A DNA stretch of 50,163 nt, from the NCBI GenBank assembly GCA_028868735.1, contig JAGWTW010000013.1, positions 1-50,163 on the forward strand, read 5' to 3'. The stretch comes from Hyphomicrobiales bacterium. Its GTDB lineage: Bacteria > Pseudomonadota > Alphaproteobacteria > Rhizobiales > Beijerinckiaceae. Positions within the stretch are counted from its first letter, which is position 1, and each line of letters opens with the position of its first letter. This document shows positions 19,363-32,630 of the stretch, piece after piece. A program made the position numbers and the translations under genes. The notes under the pieces were generated by a model, which saw nothing but the letters and a program-made list of their open reading frames with translations, searched no databases and was not told where the DNA came from.

Positions 19363-20554
19363 GCGCCGTCTTTTGCAGGTCGCGGACCGAAATCTTGCGC
19401 GCGAGCCGTTGGCCGATGCGATGCGTCGGCGCCTCGACGAAGGCATGGATCAGCCAGGCCGCGAGAAACACCACGACGAGCGTCAGGCCGAGCGCAGCGC
19501 CGGGACCGAGGCCGCGCGAAACGAGGAGATGGAGCAGAACGAACCCGGCGAGGCCGTGTACGACATAGAGCGGATAGGAAATGTCGGCCGTCCAGCGCAG
19601 GAGCGCGGCGAACGGTCTCAAGGCGCCCGCGCCCGCCTTCGCGCCCTGCCCCGCCATCGCCAGCACGAAGAGCGTGAGCGCGGCGAGATAGCTTTCCGGC
19701 TCGATCACGCCCACGAACAGCGGCTTCCATCCAGGCCCGAGCAATTTCGTCGCCCAGGCGAGAAGGAACATCGCGACGCAAGCGCAGACCCACAGGACGG
19801 CGCCGACGCGCCCGATCAATCCACGCTGACGGAAGTTCAGCGCGACGCCAGTGAACATGAAAATCAGGAACGGCATGTAGACGGCGAGGAATTCGAGACG
19901 CGCCGCGATCTTCTCGAATCCCGCCGGCGGATGGCCTGCGAAGGCGTAGACGGGAATCCACAGCGCGAAGACCGCGAACGGAACGCCTGCGACCTTTGCG
20001 CTGCCACGCGAAATCGCCGGCGCGATCAGCGCGCAGAGCAGATAGAAGAACAATTCGATCTCGAGCGTCCAGATGATGCCGTCGATCGGTTTCGAATAGA
20101 GGATCGCGCGCAGCGGCGGAAAATAATGGACGCCGGCCTGCACGGCGGTGAACGGGAGAACGCCGCCGGCGAGCGCACATCCTGCGAGCACAGCGCAAAC
20201 GGAGATCGAAAAGCCGACCCAATAGGTCGGATAGATCCGCAGGAGACGCCCGGCCAGGAACGCGCGCGCGTCGTAGCGCACGAGCGAAAAGGCGATCACA
20301 AAACCGGAGATGACGAAGAACAACGCGACGCCGAACGACGCGAAACTGATCGGCACGCGCGTGAAGGCCCGCGCGAACCAGGGCGGATCGATGGTAAGCG
20401 TCGGCATGCCCGTGAGCAGGCCGACCACCGGCTGTCCGACCCAGAAGCCTTCGAACAGATGCGCCACCACGACCGAGACCGCCGCAATCCCGCGCAAAGA
20501 ATTGGCGAATTCGATTCTGTCGGAGGCCTTTTTTGCCGGGGCCGTGTCGCGCAT
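19352..20554 (-). CDS. Acyltransferase family 3 membrane protein (OafA/YrhL type)
   Basis: The 400-residue product has about ten membrane segments and the acyltransferase-3 signature. Arg21 and His32 in the first helix (RGIAAVSVVVAHLFEG) are the expected catalytic-region pair. Later motifs are SFGVALFFVISGFVIAFSL and RLLRIYPTYWVGF. Such enzymes O-acetylate or O-succinylate surface polysaccharides, peptidoglycan or other envelope glycans. The acceptor here is unknown. The ATG at 20554 is chosen because upstream in-frame sequence overlaps rnpB. It begins only about 17 nt after the 3' end of the RNase P RNA on the same strand. Confidence 0.85.
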   Translation of the reverse strand: MRDTAPAKKASDRIEFANSLRGIAAVSVVVAHLFEGFWVGQPVVGLLTGMPTLTIDPPWFARAFTRVPISFASFGVALFFVISGFVIAFSLVRYDARAFLAGRLLRIYPTYWVGFSISVCAVLAGCALAGGVLPFTAVQAGVHYFPPLRAILYSKPIDGIIWTLEIELFFYLLCALIAPAISRGSAKVAGVPFAVFALWIPVYAFAGHPPAGFEKIAARLEFLAVYMPFLIFMFTGVALNFRQRGLIGRVGAVLWVCACVAMFLLAWATKLLGPGWKPLFVGVIEPESYLAALTLFVLAMAGQGAKAGAGALRPFAALLRWTADISYPLYVVHGLAGFVLLHLLVSRGLGPGAALGLTLVVVFLAAWLIHAFVEAPTHRIGQRLARKISVRDLQKTAPTS

Positions 20555-20570
20555 GCGCTCTCGTAATTTG

Positions 20571-20960
<390 letters not shown>

Positions 20961-21096
20961 CGGGGATAGGCGCACGAGCGAAGAAACGCAAGGCGGCGGC
21001 GGCGCCTTTCCCGAAGCGGCGCGCTATTGTGCGCCGGCCGCGAATATTGCACGCTTCGCATATGGCGTCGGCGCGAGCGGAAACACGTTGAAAGGT

Positions 21097-22581
21097 ATGG
21101 GCGGCAAAAGCGAATTTCCCTTCGGCGGGGGACGGATGGGAGCGCTCATGCGGAGCCTCGACTGGTCGACCACAAGTCTCGGTCCGGTCGACGCGTGGCC
21201 CGCGCCGCTCAAGGCGGCCGTCAACCTCATGCTGCCGGCGCAGGCGCAGATCGTGCTGTTCTGGGGCGACGATTTCACCGCGCTCTACAATGACGCCTAT
21301 GCGCCCTCGATCGGCGACAAGCACCCGCGGGCGCTGGGGCGCCCTGCACACAAAAACTGGGCCGAGCTCTGGGACGATCTCGAACCGCTGCTGCGGCGCG
21401 TGATCGACACGGGCGAGACCGTCGTCGCAAAGGACCGGCCGTTCTACATCGAACGCCACGGCTATCCGGAAGACGTGTATTTCGACATCTCGTATTCGCC
21501 TGTTCACGATGACGCGGGCGCCATCGGCGGCGTGTTGTGCATCGTCAGCGAAACCACCGAGCGCGTCGTCGCGCAACGACAGCTCGTCCGCGCGCAGGAG
21601 CGTCTGACTCAAGCGCTCAACGCCGGCGGCATGGTCGGCACGTTCGACTGGCACATAAATTCGGACGTAATGTACACGGACGCCCATTTCGCCGAATTAT
21701 TCTCCGTCGATCCGGAAAAAGGCGAACAAGGCGCGCCGCTCTCTGACTATCTCGCCGGCGTTCATTCCGAAGACGTGGACCGCATTGCCGAGGCGGTGTC
21801 GCACACGGTGAAAACCGGCGAGCGGTTCGTGCAGGAATACCGCCTCCGTCGCAAGGACGGGGCGGCGCGTTGGGTGGAGGCGCGCGGCGAACGCATCAAC
21901 GACGAGGCCGGCGAGCCCGCGCGCTTCGTCGGCGTCGTCGTCGACATTACCGCTCAGAAGGAAGCGCAGGAGCGCCAGAAGCTGCTGCTTCTCGAAATGG
22001 ATCATCGGGTGAAGAATCTGCTCGCGGTTTTCCGCGGCCTCATCCGGTCGAGCGCGCGTTCGGCGCGCACGCCCGTCGATCTCGCGGAAGCGCTCAGCGG
22101 CCGCGTCGAGGCGCTCATGCGCGCGAAGGAGCTGGTACGTCCCGGCCTTCTGGGGACCGAACATGCGACCTCCGAACGCTCGACGCTGGACGCGCTCGTG
22201 CGCACGGTGCTCCAGCCTTACGAGGACCTCGTCGATCGCCGCACCCGTGTGTGCGGTCCGGAAATCGCGGTAGGCCCCGCCGCGACGACCAGCCTCGCGC
22301 TGGCGCTGCACGAAACCGCGACCAATGCCGCAAAATACGGCGCTCTGTCCGCGCCGGACGGCAAGGTGCGCGTGGAATGGTCCGTGCAGGGCGGTCAGGT
22401 GCTCCTCGAATGGGAAGAAAGCGGCGGCCCATCCGTCGTCGCGCCGAAATCGACAGGTTTCGGCAACCTTCTGACCGATCGCAGCATCGCTGGCCAGCTC
22501 GGCGGTTCGATCGCCTATGACTGGCGCCCGGACGGGCTGAAGCTGACAGCTGCAATGCCGCTGGCGCGTCTCCTCGCCTGA
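21097..22581 (+). CDS. PAS-domain sensor histidine kinase, HWE family
   Basis: The 494-residue soluble kinase has two N-terminal sensory regions. The first starts at MRSLDWSTTSLGPVDAWPA, the second is PAS_3-like and ends DGAARWVEARGERIN then GVVVDITAQK. The kinase core has the phospho-acceptor LEMDHRVKNLLAVFRGL (His about 303) and the HWE N-box ALHETATNAAKYGALS. There is no membrane segment, so it senses a cytoplasmic cue, possibly light or redox, but no flavin-binding Cys motif was identified. The start at 21097 preserves the FPFGGGRMGALMRS leader common in the family. ATG 21136 with a GGGGGA Shine-Dalgarno sequence is an alternative. No response regulator is adjacent. Confidence 0.88.
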   Translation: MGGKSEFPFGGGRMGALMRSLDWSTTSLGPVDAWPAPLKAAVNLMLPAQAQIVLFWGDDFTALYNDAYAPSIGDKHPRALGRPAHKNWAELWDDLEPLLRRVIDTGETVVAKDRPFYIERHGYPEDVYFDISYSPVHDDAGAIGGVLCIVSETTERVVAQRQLVRAQERLTQALNAGGMVGTFDWHINSDVMYTDAHFAELFSVDPEKGEQGAPLSDYLAGVHSEDVDRIAEAVSHTVKTGERFVQEYRLRRKDGAARWVEARGERINDEAGEPARFVGVVVDITAQKEAQERQKLLLLEMDHRVKNLLAVFRGLIRSSARSARTPVDLAEALSGRVEALMRAKELVRPGLLGTEHATSERSTLDALVRTVLQPYEDLVDRRTRVCGPEIAVGPAATTSLALALHETATNAAKYGALSAPDGKVRVEWSVQGGQVLLEWEESGGPSVVAPKSTGFGNLLTDRSIAGQLGGSIAYDWRPDGLKLTAAMPLARLLA

Positions 22582-22827
22582 AACCTTGCGCGTCCCGCGT
22601 CGTCCGACGCAGGGGATAACCGCGGTTCCCTCGGAACACAGTCATTGTGCGGCCTAAGCTGCGGCGAGCGAGAGCGCCGGATGCGGCGGCGCTCGCCCTC
22701 CGCCGCCGCGCGCGCGGATGCGCCCTTGCGACAGACGCCCCGCCGAACTTAACTTGGCGAGGCTCGAACGGGCGCGGAAGGAACGCAGCCGGCGAAACGA
22801 ACGTCGCGGCTGCAAAGGGAGAAAAAA

Positions 22828-23709
22828 ATGTCGATGTCGCAGACGAGCGATCGTCCCGGCGCAGACGCGCCGCGCCTCTCCGTCACGCGTACGGACGGCC
22901 CCTTCGGCGCGATCGTGCGCGGCGTGGACCTTCGCAGCCCGCTCGAACCAGAAATTGCAGGGCGCTTGCGCGTCGCGCTGGTGACGCAGGGCGTGCTCGC
23001 CTTTCCCGACCAGAAGCTCGACGACGACGATCTCGAACGCGTTTCGCTGAGCTTCGGTCCGTTCGGGATCGATCCCTACATAAGGCCGATCCCCGGCCGC
23101 AAGCACATCGCTGCGATCCGTCGCCGCGCCGACGAGAAGGCGCCGTTGTTCGCCGAGAACTGGCACAGCGACTGGAGCTTTCTCGACGTACCGCCGGCCT
23201 TCACCTGTCTCTACGGCATCGACATTCCCCCGCACGGCGGCGACACCTGGTTCGCCAATCAGCAGATGGCCTGGGACCGCATGCCGGCGGACTTGCGCGA
23301 AAGGATGGAAGGCGTCGTCGCCGTCCATTCCGCACGCGGCGGTTATGCGCCGAAGGGTCAGTACGGCGAACGCGACGTCGGGCGCAGCATGGACATCGTG
23401 AGTTCGGACGACGCGCTGGCGACGCAGCGCCATCTTCTCGTGCGCGACCATCCCGAGACCGGGCGGCGCGGCATATTCTCGACGCACGGCTACATCATCG
23501 CGCTCGAGAATTGCGAGAACGGCGAGGCGCTGCTGCGCGAGGTGGTGAAATGGCAGACGCCCGAGGAGGTCGTCTACCGCCACAAATGGGCGCCGAACAT
23601 GCTCGTCGTCTGGGACAACCGCGTCGTGCTTCATCGCGCCACCGGCGGCTACGACGGATACGATCGACTGCTGCATCGGACGACGGTTGCGGATCGGCGG
23701 ACGCAATAA
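22828..23709 (+). CDS. TauD/TfdA-family Fe(II)/2-oxoglutarate dioxygenase
   Basis: The 293-residue product is a non-haem iron, 2-oxoglutarate-dependent dioxygenase. The metal-binding HxD is at His113/Asp115 (ENWHSDWSF) and the distal His about 269 (WDNRVVLHRATGGY). A following Arg (YDRLLHRTT) is placed to hold 2-oxoglutarate. It begins with RTDGPFGAIVRGVDLRSPL, typical of TfdA-like proteins. The substrate is not evident: family members act on taurine, sulfonates, phenoxyacetates and others. A purine-rich Shine-Dalgarno sequence (AAAGGGAG) precedes the ATG. It stands alone, with 246 bp upstream and 281 bp downstream without another gene. Confidence 0.87.
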   Translation: MSMSQTSDRPGADAPRLSVTRTDGPFGAIVRGVDLRSPLEPEIAGRLRVALVTQGVLAFPDQKLDDDDLERVSLSFGPFGIDPYIRPIPGRKHIAAIRRRADEKAPLFAENWHSDWSFLDVPPAFTCLYGIDIPPHGGDTWFANQQMAWDRMPADLRERMEGVVAVHSARGGYAPKGQYGERDVGRSMDIVSSDDALATQRHLLVRDHPETGRRGIFSTHGYIIALENCENGEALLREVVKWQTPEEVVYRHKWAPNMLVVWDNRVVLHRATGGYDGYDRLLHRTTVADRRTQ

Positions 23710-23930
23710 GAGCGGTCGCCGTCTTTCACGCCTGACGACTTGGCAATCGAACGCGGCAGATTGTGAGGCTAGCCCTGGCTTGGGTTTGCTGGAACTGACG
23801 CGATTCCGGTGGGCGCCATGAAATGCCCGATCTAGTTCCGAAGCGCGCCCGTCCACTGGCGTGTGCCTGGCGAGCGCGGCTTCGGACGGCACGTCGGTTT
23901 GGGGCTGGCTCCGCAGCCACAAACGACAAA

Positions 23931-23952
23931 CGGCGGGCCTTTCGACCCGCCG
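23931..23952 (-). terminator. Rho-independent-type hairpin downstream of the lytic transglycosylase
   Basis: CGGCGGG (23931-23937) pairs with CCCGCCG (23946-23952). On the minus strand the stem is followed by the T-rich stretch TTTGTCGTTTG. It lies 39 bp beyond the transglycosylase stop. In the rest of the 281-bp gap between 23709 and 23991 I see nothing recognisable. Confidence 0.6.
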
Positions 23953-23990
23953 CCGGTTGCCTCGAAACGCAGAAACGCTTCCGGCGCAAA

Positions 23991-24584
23991 TCAGTTTTGC
24001 GCCATGATCGCCCGCGCCTTCGAGCAGTAGACGCGGTTTGCGGCGTTCATGTGTTTCGAATACGTCCCGGATTGGTAGCGCATCACGGTGCCGCAGACGT
24101 CGCCGCGCGACATGCGATAGGCCTGCGCGAGATAGCGCATGCCGTAGGCGACGTTCGTCTCTGCGTTGTAGAGCGCGCTCGGCGAACCGGCGAAGCCCAC
24201 GCCGCGCGCGGTCGCCGGCCTGATCTGCATGAGGCCGAGCGCGCCGCCGTTCGAGACGCGCGGATTGTACCGGCTCTCAATGCGCACGACGGCGTCCGCG
24301 AGCGCGAACGGCACGCCGTTGGCGGCGGCGTGGCGCGCGATGATCTCGCGCACGGAACCGCGCGCGCCGGCCTCGTAGCCGAGCGCCGCGTGACGACGCG
24401 TGTGGCGCGAAATGGCCGCCGACTCCGCAGGCGCCTCGGCCTGAGCCGGCGCAGACGTTGCCGCGGATGTGGTCATGCCCTGCATGAGGAAGGGGAAACG
24501 TCCGGCGTCGTCATCGGCATGTGCAAGGGTCACGGAAGTCGTCGCAAGGGCGGCCGCTGTCAGGCCAATGATGATCTTGTTCAT
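23991..24584 (-). CDS. Secreted lytic transglycosylase (SLT domain)
   Basis: The 197-residue product has a signal peptide (IIIGLTAAALATTSVTLAHA) and a linker rich in Ala, Thr and Pro. The C-terminal soluble lytic transglycosylase domain has catalytic Glu103 in VVRIESRYNP, GLMQIRPATARGVGF, and NVAYGMRYLAQAY. Such enzymes cleave the MurNAc-GlcNAc bond with anhydro-ring formation in the periplasm. The start at 24584 is chosen because it begins the signal peptide directly. An upstream in-frame ATG would add 18 residues before it. It is divergent from the amidase gene at 24850. Confidence 0.88.
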   Translation of the reverse strand: MNKIIIGLTAAALATTSVTLAHADDDAGRFPFLMQGMTTSAATSAPAQAEAPAESAAISRHTRRHAALGYEAGARGSVREIIARHAAANGVPFALADAVVRIESRYNPRVSNGGALGLMQIRPATARGVGFAGSPSALYNAETNVAYGMRYLAQAYRMSRGDVCGTVMRYQSGTYSKHMNAANRVYCSKARAIMAQN

Positions 24585-24746
24585 CCGGGGGCTTGATCCT
24601 GTGTATATCTTGGGAATGGCAGAGCTTATCCCGAACAAATAAGGCCAGAATCAGGCAGTATGCTGCGGTGCAACAATTGCATGTATTCGAGCAGATAATT
24701 ACAATATACGCTAGATCGAATATTATGTTCTCAAATAAAAATCGCC

Positions 24747-24769
24747 TTTACCTTTCGTTTACCTTTGCG
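24747..24769. repeat. Tandem 11/12-bp repeat in an AT-rich divergent promoter region
   Basis: TTTACCTTTCG (24747-24757) is followed directly by TTTACCTTTGCG (24758-24769), about one helical turn apart. It lies in an unusually AT-rich stretch (about 24600-24775) between the divergent transglycosylase and amidase genes. A regulator binding side by side on one DNA face is possible. No known site is assigned. Confidence 0.4.
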
Positions 24770-24849
24770 TTGCCTGCCACGCGCGAAGCCTCCGCGCTCG
24801 CCCTCTCCGGCGCGGCGCGCTACCATGCCGACGAAACGAAACTGCGCGC

Positions 24850-25605
24850 ATGATCGCCTTCACGCCTGACTCTGCTCTCGTCGATCTCGTGACGCCCTCG
24901 CCCAACCATGGCGATCGGCGCGGGCGGCGCGTCGATTCCCTGATTCTGCACTATACGGGCATGCCGACGGCGGAAGGCGCGCTGCAGCGTCTCTGCGATG
25001 CGGCGGCCGAAGTGTCCTCGCACTATCTCGTATTCGAGGATGGCCGCATCGCTCAGCTCGTGCCCGAGGATCGCCGCGCCTGGCATGCCGGGCGCTCCTT
25101 CTGGGCCGGCGAGACCGACATGAACTCGGCCTCGATCGGCGTCGAGATCGTCAATCCCGGGCACGACGCCGGCGCACCGCCGTTTCCGGAGGCCCAGATC
25201 GAGGCTGTCATCCGTCTCGCCGCCGACGTCATGCAACGGCGCGGGATCGCGCCGGAGCGCGTGCTCGCCCATTCCGACATCGCGCCCGGCCGCAAGGTAG
25301 ATCCGGGCGAGAGTTTTCCCTGGGCCCGGCTGGCCTCTTGCGGCGTCGGCCTCTGGCGCGAGCCGGCGCCGCTCGCCGACGGTCTCGTTCTCGCGCGCGG
25401 CGCAACCGGCGACCGGGTGCGCGCGCTGCAGGATGGACTCGCGTCGCTCGGATACGGGATCGACGCGACCGGCGAATACGATGCTGCGACTGAGACGGTC
25501 GTCGGCGCCTTCCAGCGTCGCTGGCGTCCGGCGCGCATCGACGGCGCAGCAGACGTGTCGACGGCGCGCACGCTGGACGCTTTGCTAAAACTGAGGCGCG
25601 CCTGA
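24850..25605 (+). CDS. N-acetylmuramoyl-L-alanine amidase (AmpD/AmiD type) with peptidoglycan-binding domain
   Basis: The 251-residue product has an amidase_2 domain. Zinc-ligand regions are LILHYTGMP (His34), AWHAGRSFW, and LAHSDIAPGRKVDPG, where the last His and the Asp/Lys pair are catalytic or metal-binding positions. A C-terminal PG_binding_1 domain (about 190-248, VRALQDGLASLGYGIDATGE) follows. It removes the stem peptide from muramic acid, probably in recycling or in the periplasm. No signal peptide is visible, so an AmpD-like cytoplasmic role is possible. Its neighbour across the AT-rich promoter region is another peptidoglycan hydrolase. Confidence 0.9.
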   Translation: MIAFTPDSALVDLVTPSPNHGDRRGRRVDSLILHYTGMPTAEGALQRLCDAAAEVSSHYLVFEDGRIAQLVPEDRRAWHAGRSFWAGETDMNSASIGVEIVNPGHDAGAPPFPEAQIEAVIRLAADVMQRRGIAPERVLAHSDIAPGRKVDPGESFPWARLASCGVGLWREPAPLADGLVLARGATGDRVRALQDGLASLGYGIDATGEYDAATETVVGAFQRRWRPARIDGAADVSTARTLDALLKLRRA

Positions 25606-25630
25606 GCCTCACCGACTTGACGGCAACGTT

Positions 25631-26539
25631 TTACACAGCCGCCTGCATCGGAACCTTCACGCCCGCCTGCGCGCAGGAATTGGCGACATCCTCCACCGTC
25701 GCGCGTTGCACGTCGCGCTTCCACCGCAGATCGTCGAAAGGCGTGCCGCGATGCAGCGTCTGCCTGTTGTCCCAGATCACGAGATCGTCCTCGCGCCAAC
25801 GATGCGTATAGACGAACTGTCGCTGCGTCGCGTGCGCCATCATCTCCTCGATCAATGCGCGTCCCTCGTCATCCGGCAACCCCATCACGCGGCCCGCATG
25901 CGAGGCGAGATAGAGGCACTTTCGCCCGGTCTGCGGGATCATCCGCACCATCACCTGCGGCACGGGCGGCATGGCGGCGCGCTCCTCGGCGCTGAAATCG
26001 GTGAAACCGAGCTTGGCGCGCGAAGTGAAGATCGAATGTTCGCAAACGAGCCCGTCGATGCGGCGCTTCGTCCCTTCCGGCAACGCGTCATAGGCGGCGC
26101 GCATGTCCGCGAATTCCGTATGGCCGCCGACCGGCGGGATCGAACGCGCATAGAGCAACGAGGCGTAAGCAGGGGTGTGCTTGAACGTGGAATCCGAATG
26201 CCACAGGCGGTTGCCCAGCTGAAACATGCGCTGGCGCGACTCCTTGCCCCAGATCTCGCTCCTGGGATTGAGATTGGATACGTCCGCGATCTCCGGAACG
26301 ACGCGCAACCGATCGTTCGCTCGATGCGTGGCTATGGTGGTTTCAAGCGGCCCGAACAGCCGCGCGAAATCCAGATGTTGCCCAGTGGAGAGTTTCTGCC
26401 CGGGAAAGACCAGGACCGCATATCTGTCGAAAGCCGCGCGGATCGCCGCGACGTCGTCCTGCGCGAGCGGTTGCGACAGGTCGACGTCGCCGACCTCGGC
26501 TGCAAAATCTTCGGTGACCGGCCAGATTTCTGCCCGCAT
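25631..26539 (-). CDS. TauD/TfdA-family Fe(II)/2-oxoglutarate dioxygenase (second copy)
   Basis: The 302-residue product resembles 2,4-D and taurine dioxygenases. The metal-binding HxD is in NRLWHSDSTFKHTPA. RSIPPVGGHTEFADMRAAYD follows, with the distal His in WDNRQTLHRGTPFDD and the 2-oxoglutarate Arg in KRDVQRATVED. The ATG at 26539 is chosen because GGAGG lies five bases upstream. An in-frame ATG at 26587 lacks such a site. It is clearly related to, but divergent from, the dioxygenase at 22828. The substrate is unknown. It ends 25 bp from the convergent amidase gene. Confidence 0.88.
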   Translation of the reverse strand: MRAEIWPVTEDFAAEVGDVDLSQPLAQDDVAAIRAAFDRYAVLVFPGQKLSTGQHLDFARLFGPLETTIATHRANDRLRVVPEIADVSNLNPRSEIWGKESRQRMFQLGNRLWHSDSTFKHTPAYASLLYARSIPPVGGHTEFADMRAAYDALPEGTKRRIDGLVCEHSIFTSRAKLGFTDFSAEERAAMPPVPQVMVRMIPQTGRKCLYLASHAGRVMGLPDDEGRALIEEMMAHATQRQFVYTHRWREDDLVIWDNRQTLHRGTPFDDLRWKRDVQRATVEDVANSCAQAGVKVPMQAAV

Positions 26540-26738
26540 GACGTCCTCCGCCGGCGCGTGTCGCGGCATGCCGTCCACGCCTTGCACCCGAGCATCGCAG
26601 GCGCGCGGGCTCCGTCAAGCGCCTTGTGCGCATGGGCGTTTGGCGTCAGCATCAACTCTGACTAATGCTTGGCGGGCCGCGTCCGGGACTCGGAACGGTA
26701 CGCTGGCGGGAGTTGGGCCGCGAGAAGACCTACCGCAA

Positions 26739-28012
26739 ATGCTTTCAAAAACCGCCTGGATTGTTCGTCGCCTTACCCGCCAGCTGTGGTTCCGCGCGTC
26801 GATATTTGCAGCGCTCGGGGTCGCGACGGCGCTCGTCGCTATTTTCGCGCAACGATACTTCGACTGGACGCCGCCTCGCGAAATCGGCGCCGATACGGTA
26901 GAGAGCATCCTCGACATTCTCGCATCGAGCATGCTCGCAGTAACGACATTTTCCCTGAATATAATGGTGTCAGCCTATTCTTCGGCGACATCGAACGTAA
27001 CGCCGCGTGCGACGCCCCTGCTACGCGAGGACAAGACCACGCAGAATGCGCTCGGCGTTTTTCTCGGCGCTTTTCTGTTCAGCCTGGTCGGCATCGTCGC
27101 GCTCGGTACGGGACTCTACGGCGATCGTGGCCGGCTCGTGCTCTTTATCGTAACGCTCGGTGTAATCGGCCTCATCGTCGCCACCATCCTGCGTTGGATT
27201 GATCATCTGTCCGGCCTCGGCCGCGTCGGTGAAACGGCGCGCCTGGTCGAGGATGCGACGCGCGATCCGTTGATGACCCGTGCAGCCGACCCCACGTTAG
27301 GCGCTCGCGCTTTCGACTTGGAAGCCGTCCCTGCCGACGCCGGGAAAATCCTGTGCGAGGTAGTCGGCTATGTTCAGCATATCGACCTCGACACACTGTC
27401 GAACATCGCCGAGGCGCACGCTCTCACGGTATGGATCGTTGCGCCGCCGGGCGCGTTCGTGTTCAGTCAAACGCCGCTTGCTTACGCTCGCGCTGATTCC
27501 GGCGACGTCCCGGACGACGACACGCGCCGCGCCGTCGCGCGCGCGTTTTTCATCGCCGACCAGCGCACGTTCGATCAAGACCCGCGCTTCGGCATTATCG
27601 TGCTGACCGAAATAGCCTCGCGCGCGCTGTCGCCGGCCGTCAACGATCCGGGCACTGCGATCGGGGTGATCGGGCGTTCGGCGCGCTTGCTGCTCGGTTA
27701 CGCGAACGCTCCGCGCGACAGAACCAACGACGCCGCTTATCCGCGGCTGCGGATCGCTCCCATCGACGCCGGCGACCTCTTGTCCGACGCATTTGCCCCG
27801 ATCGCGCGCGACGGCGCCTCGATCGTGGAAGTGCAGATCAGGTTGCAAAAGGCGCTGGCCGCGATTGCACAATCGCGCGATCCCTCCTTTCGCGCCGCAG
27901 CGTGCAGCGAGGCGCAGCGCGCGCTCGCACACGCGGAATCGGCCCTTGTCCTCGACAAGGACAAGGAGACGATCCGCCAACTCTGCAAGGCGACGCTGGA
28001 GGGCGCCCGCCG

Positions 28013-28034
<22 letters not shown>
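26739..28034 (+). CDS. DUF2254 membrane protein
   Basis: The 431-residue product has four N-terminal membrane segments. The first and third read [20 protein letters not shown] and [20 protein letters not shown] large soluble C-terminal domain follows, containing [20 protein letters not shown] and [12 protein letters not shown]. This architecture is characteristic of DUF2254, whose function is not established. The ATG at 26739 begins just before the first membrane helix. Its last 22 bp overlap the convergent 3' end of metH. Confidence 0.85.
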
Positions 28035-31702
<3,668 letters not shown>

Positions 31703-31729
31703 TATGTCATCCACATTGCCGGTGGCGCG

Positions 31730-32629
31730 TCACGCCTGCGCCGCCGCCTTCGCGCGCACGCCAAGCAGGTGGCAGGTCGCGTAGACGAGATCGGCGCGGT
31801 TCATCGTATAGAAGTGGAAATCGGTCACGCCGCGATCCATCAGATCGAGCGCCTGTTCGGCCGCCACCGCAGCGGCGATGAGCCGGCGCGTCGCGGGATC
31901 GTCCTCGAGCCCTTCGAAACGGTCGGCGAGCCATTGCGGGACGCTCGCCCCGGTCTTTTTCGCAAAGCCCGCCGTCTGTTTGAAATTCTGCACGGCCACG
32001 ATGCCCGGCACGATCGGAATGGTGACGCCTGCCTTCCGCACGCGGTCGAGATAGCGGAAGTAGAGATCGTTCTCGAAGAAGAATTGCGTGATCGCGCGCG
32101 TCGCGCCTGCGTCGATCTTCGCCTTCAACGCATCGATATCCTGCTCGAAAGAGGCGCTCTCGGGATGCCGCTCGGGATAGGCGGAGACGGACACTTCGAA
32201 ATCGCCGATCCCGCGGATCGCGCGCACGAGATCGGTCGATGTCGCATAACCGCCGGGGTGTGCCTGATAGGCCGAACCGAGGCCGCCGCTCGGGTCGCCG
32301 CGCAACGCCACGATGTGCCGAACGCCCGCATCCCAATAAGCACGCACGACATCGTCGATTTCCCCGCGCGACGCCGCCACGCAGGTCAGATGCGCAGCAG
32401 GCCTGATGTTCGTTTCGCGCACGATGCGCGCGACCGTCGCATGCGTGCGTTCGCGCGTCGAGCCGCCGGCGCCGTAAGTGACGGAAACGAAATTCGGTTG
32501 CAGCGGCGCAAGCCGTTCGATCGCCTCCCACAACGCCGTTTCCATTTCCGCCGTCTTCGGCGGAAAGAACTCGAAGGAGACGCCGACGTCGCGACGCGGG
32601 CCTCTGCTCAAACGCGCTATATCGTGCAT
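31730..32629 (-). CDS. metF: Methylenetetrahydrofolate reductase MetF
   Basis: MetF is the FAD enzyme that reduces 5,10-methylene-THF to 5-methyl-THF, the methyl donor used by MetH. The 299-residue product shows VSFEFFPPKTAEMETALWEA, FVSVTYGAGGSTRERTHA, LRGDPSGG and ITQFFFENDLYFRY, all typical. The ATG at 32629 is one base after the stop of the upstream regulator gene (TGACATG), which fixes the start and indicates coupling. Its product feeds the next gene's reaction directly. Confidence 0.94.
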   Translation of the reverse strand: MHDIARLSRGPRRDVGVSFEFFPPKTAEMETALWEAIERLAPLQPNFVSVTYGAGGSTRERTHATVARIVRETNIRPAAHLTCVAASRGEIDDVVRAYWDAGVRHIVALRGDPSGGLGSAYQAHPGGYATSTDLVRAIRGIGDFEVSVSAYPERHPESASFEQDIDALKAKIDAGATRAITQFFFENDLYFRYLDRVRKAGVTIPIVPGIVAVQNFKQTAGFAKKTGASVPQWLADRFEGLEDDPATRRLIAAAVAAEQALDLMDRGVTDFHFYTMNRADLVYATCHLLGVRAKAAAQA

Positions 32630-32630
32630 G

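Noticed and set aside
22582..22827. A general-stress (EcfG) promoter at the GGAAC near 22632
   Set aside because: No CGTT-type -10 element lies at the expected 16-17 bp spacing on either strand.
24593..24853. An 86-codon frame in the AT-rich divergent region
   Set aside because: It spans the promoter region of two genes, has no ribosome site, and its protein has no recognisable pattern.
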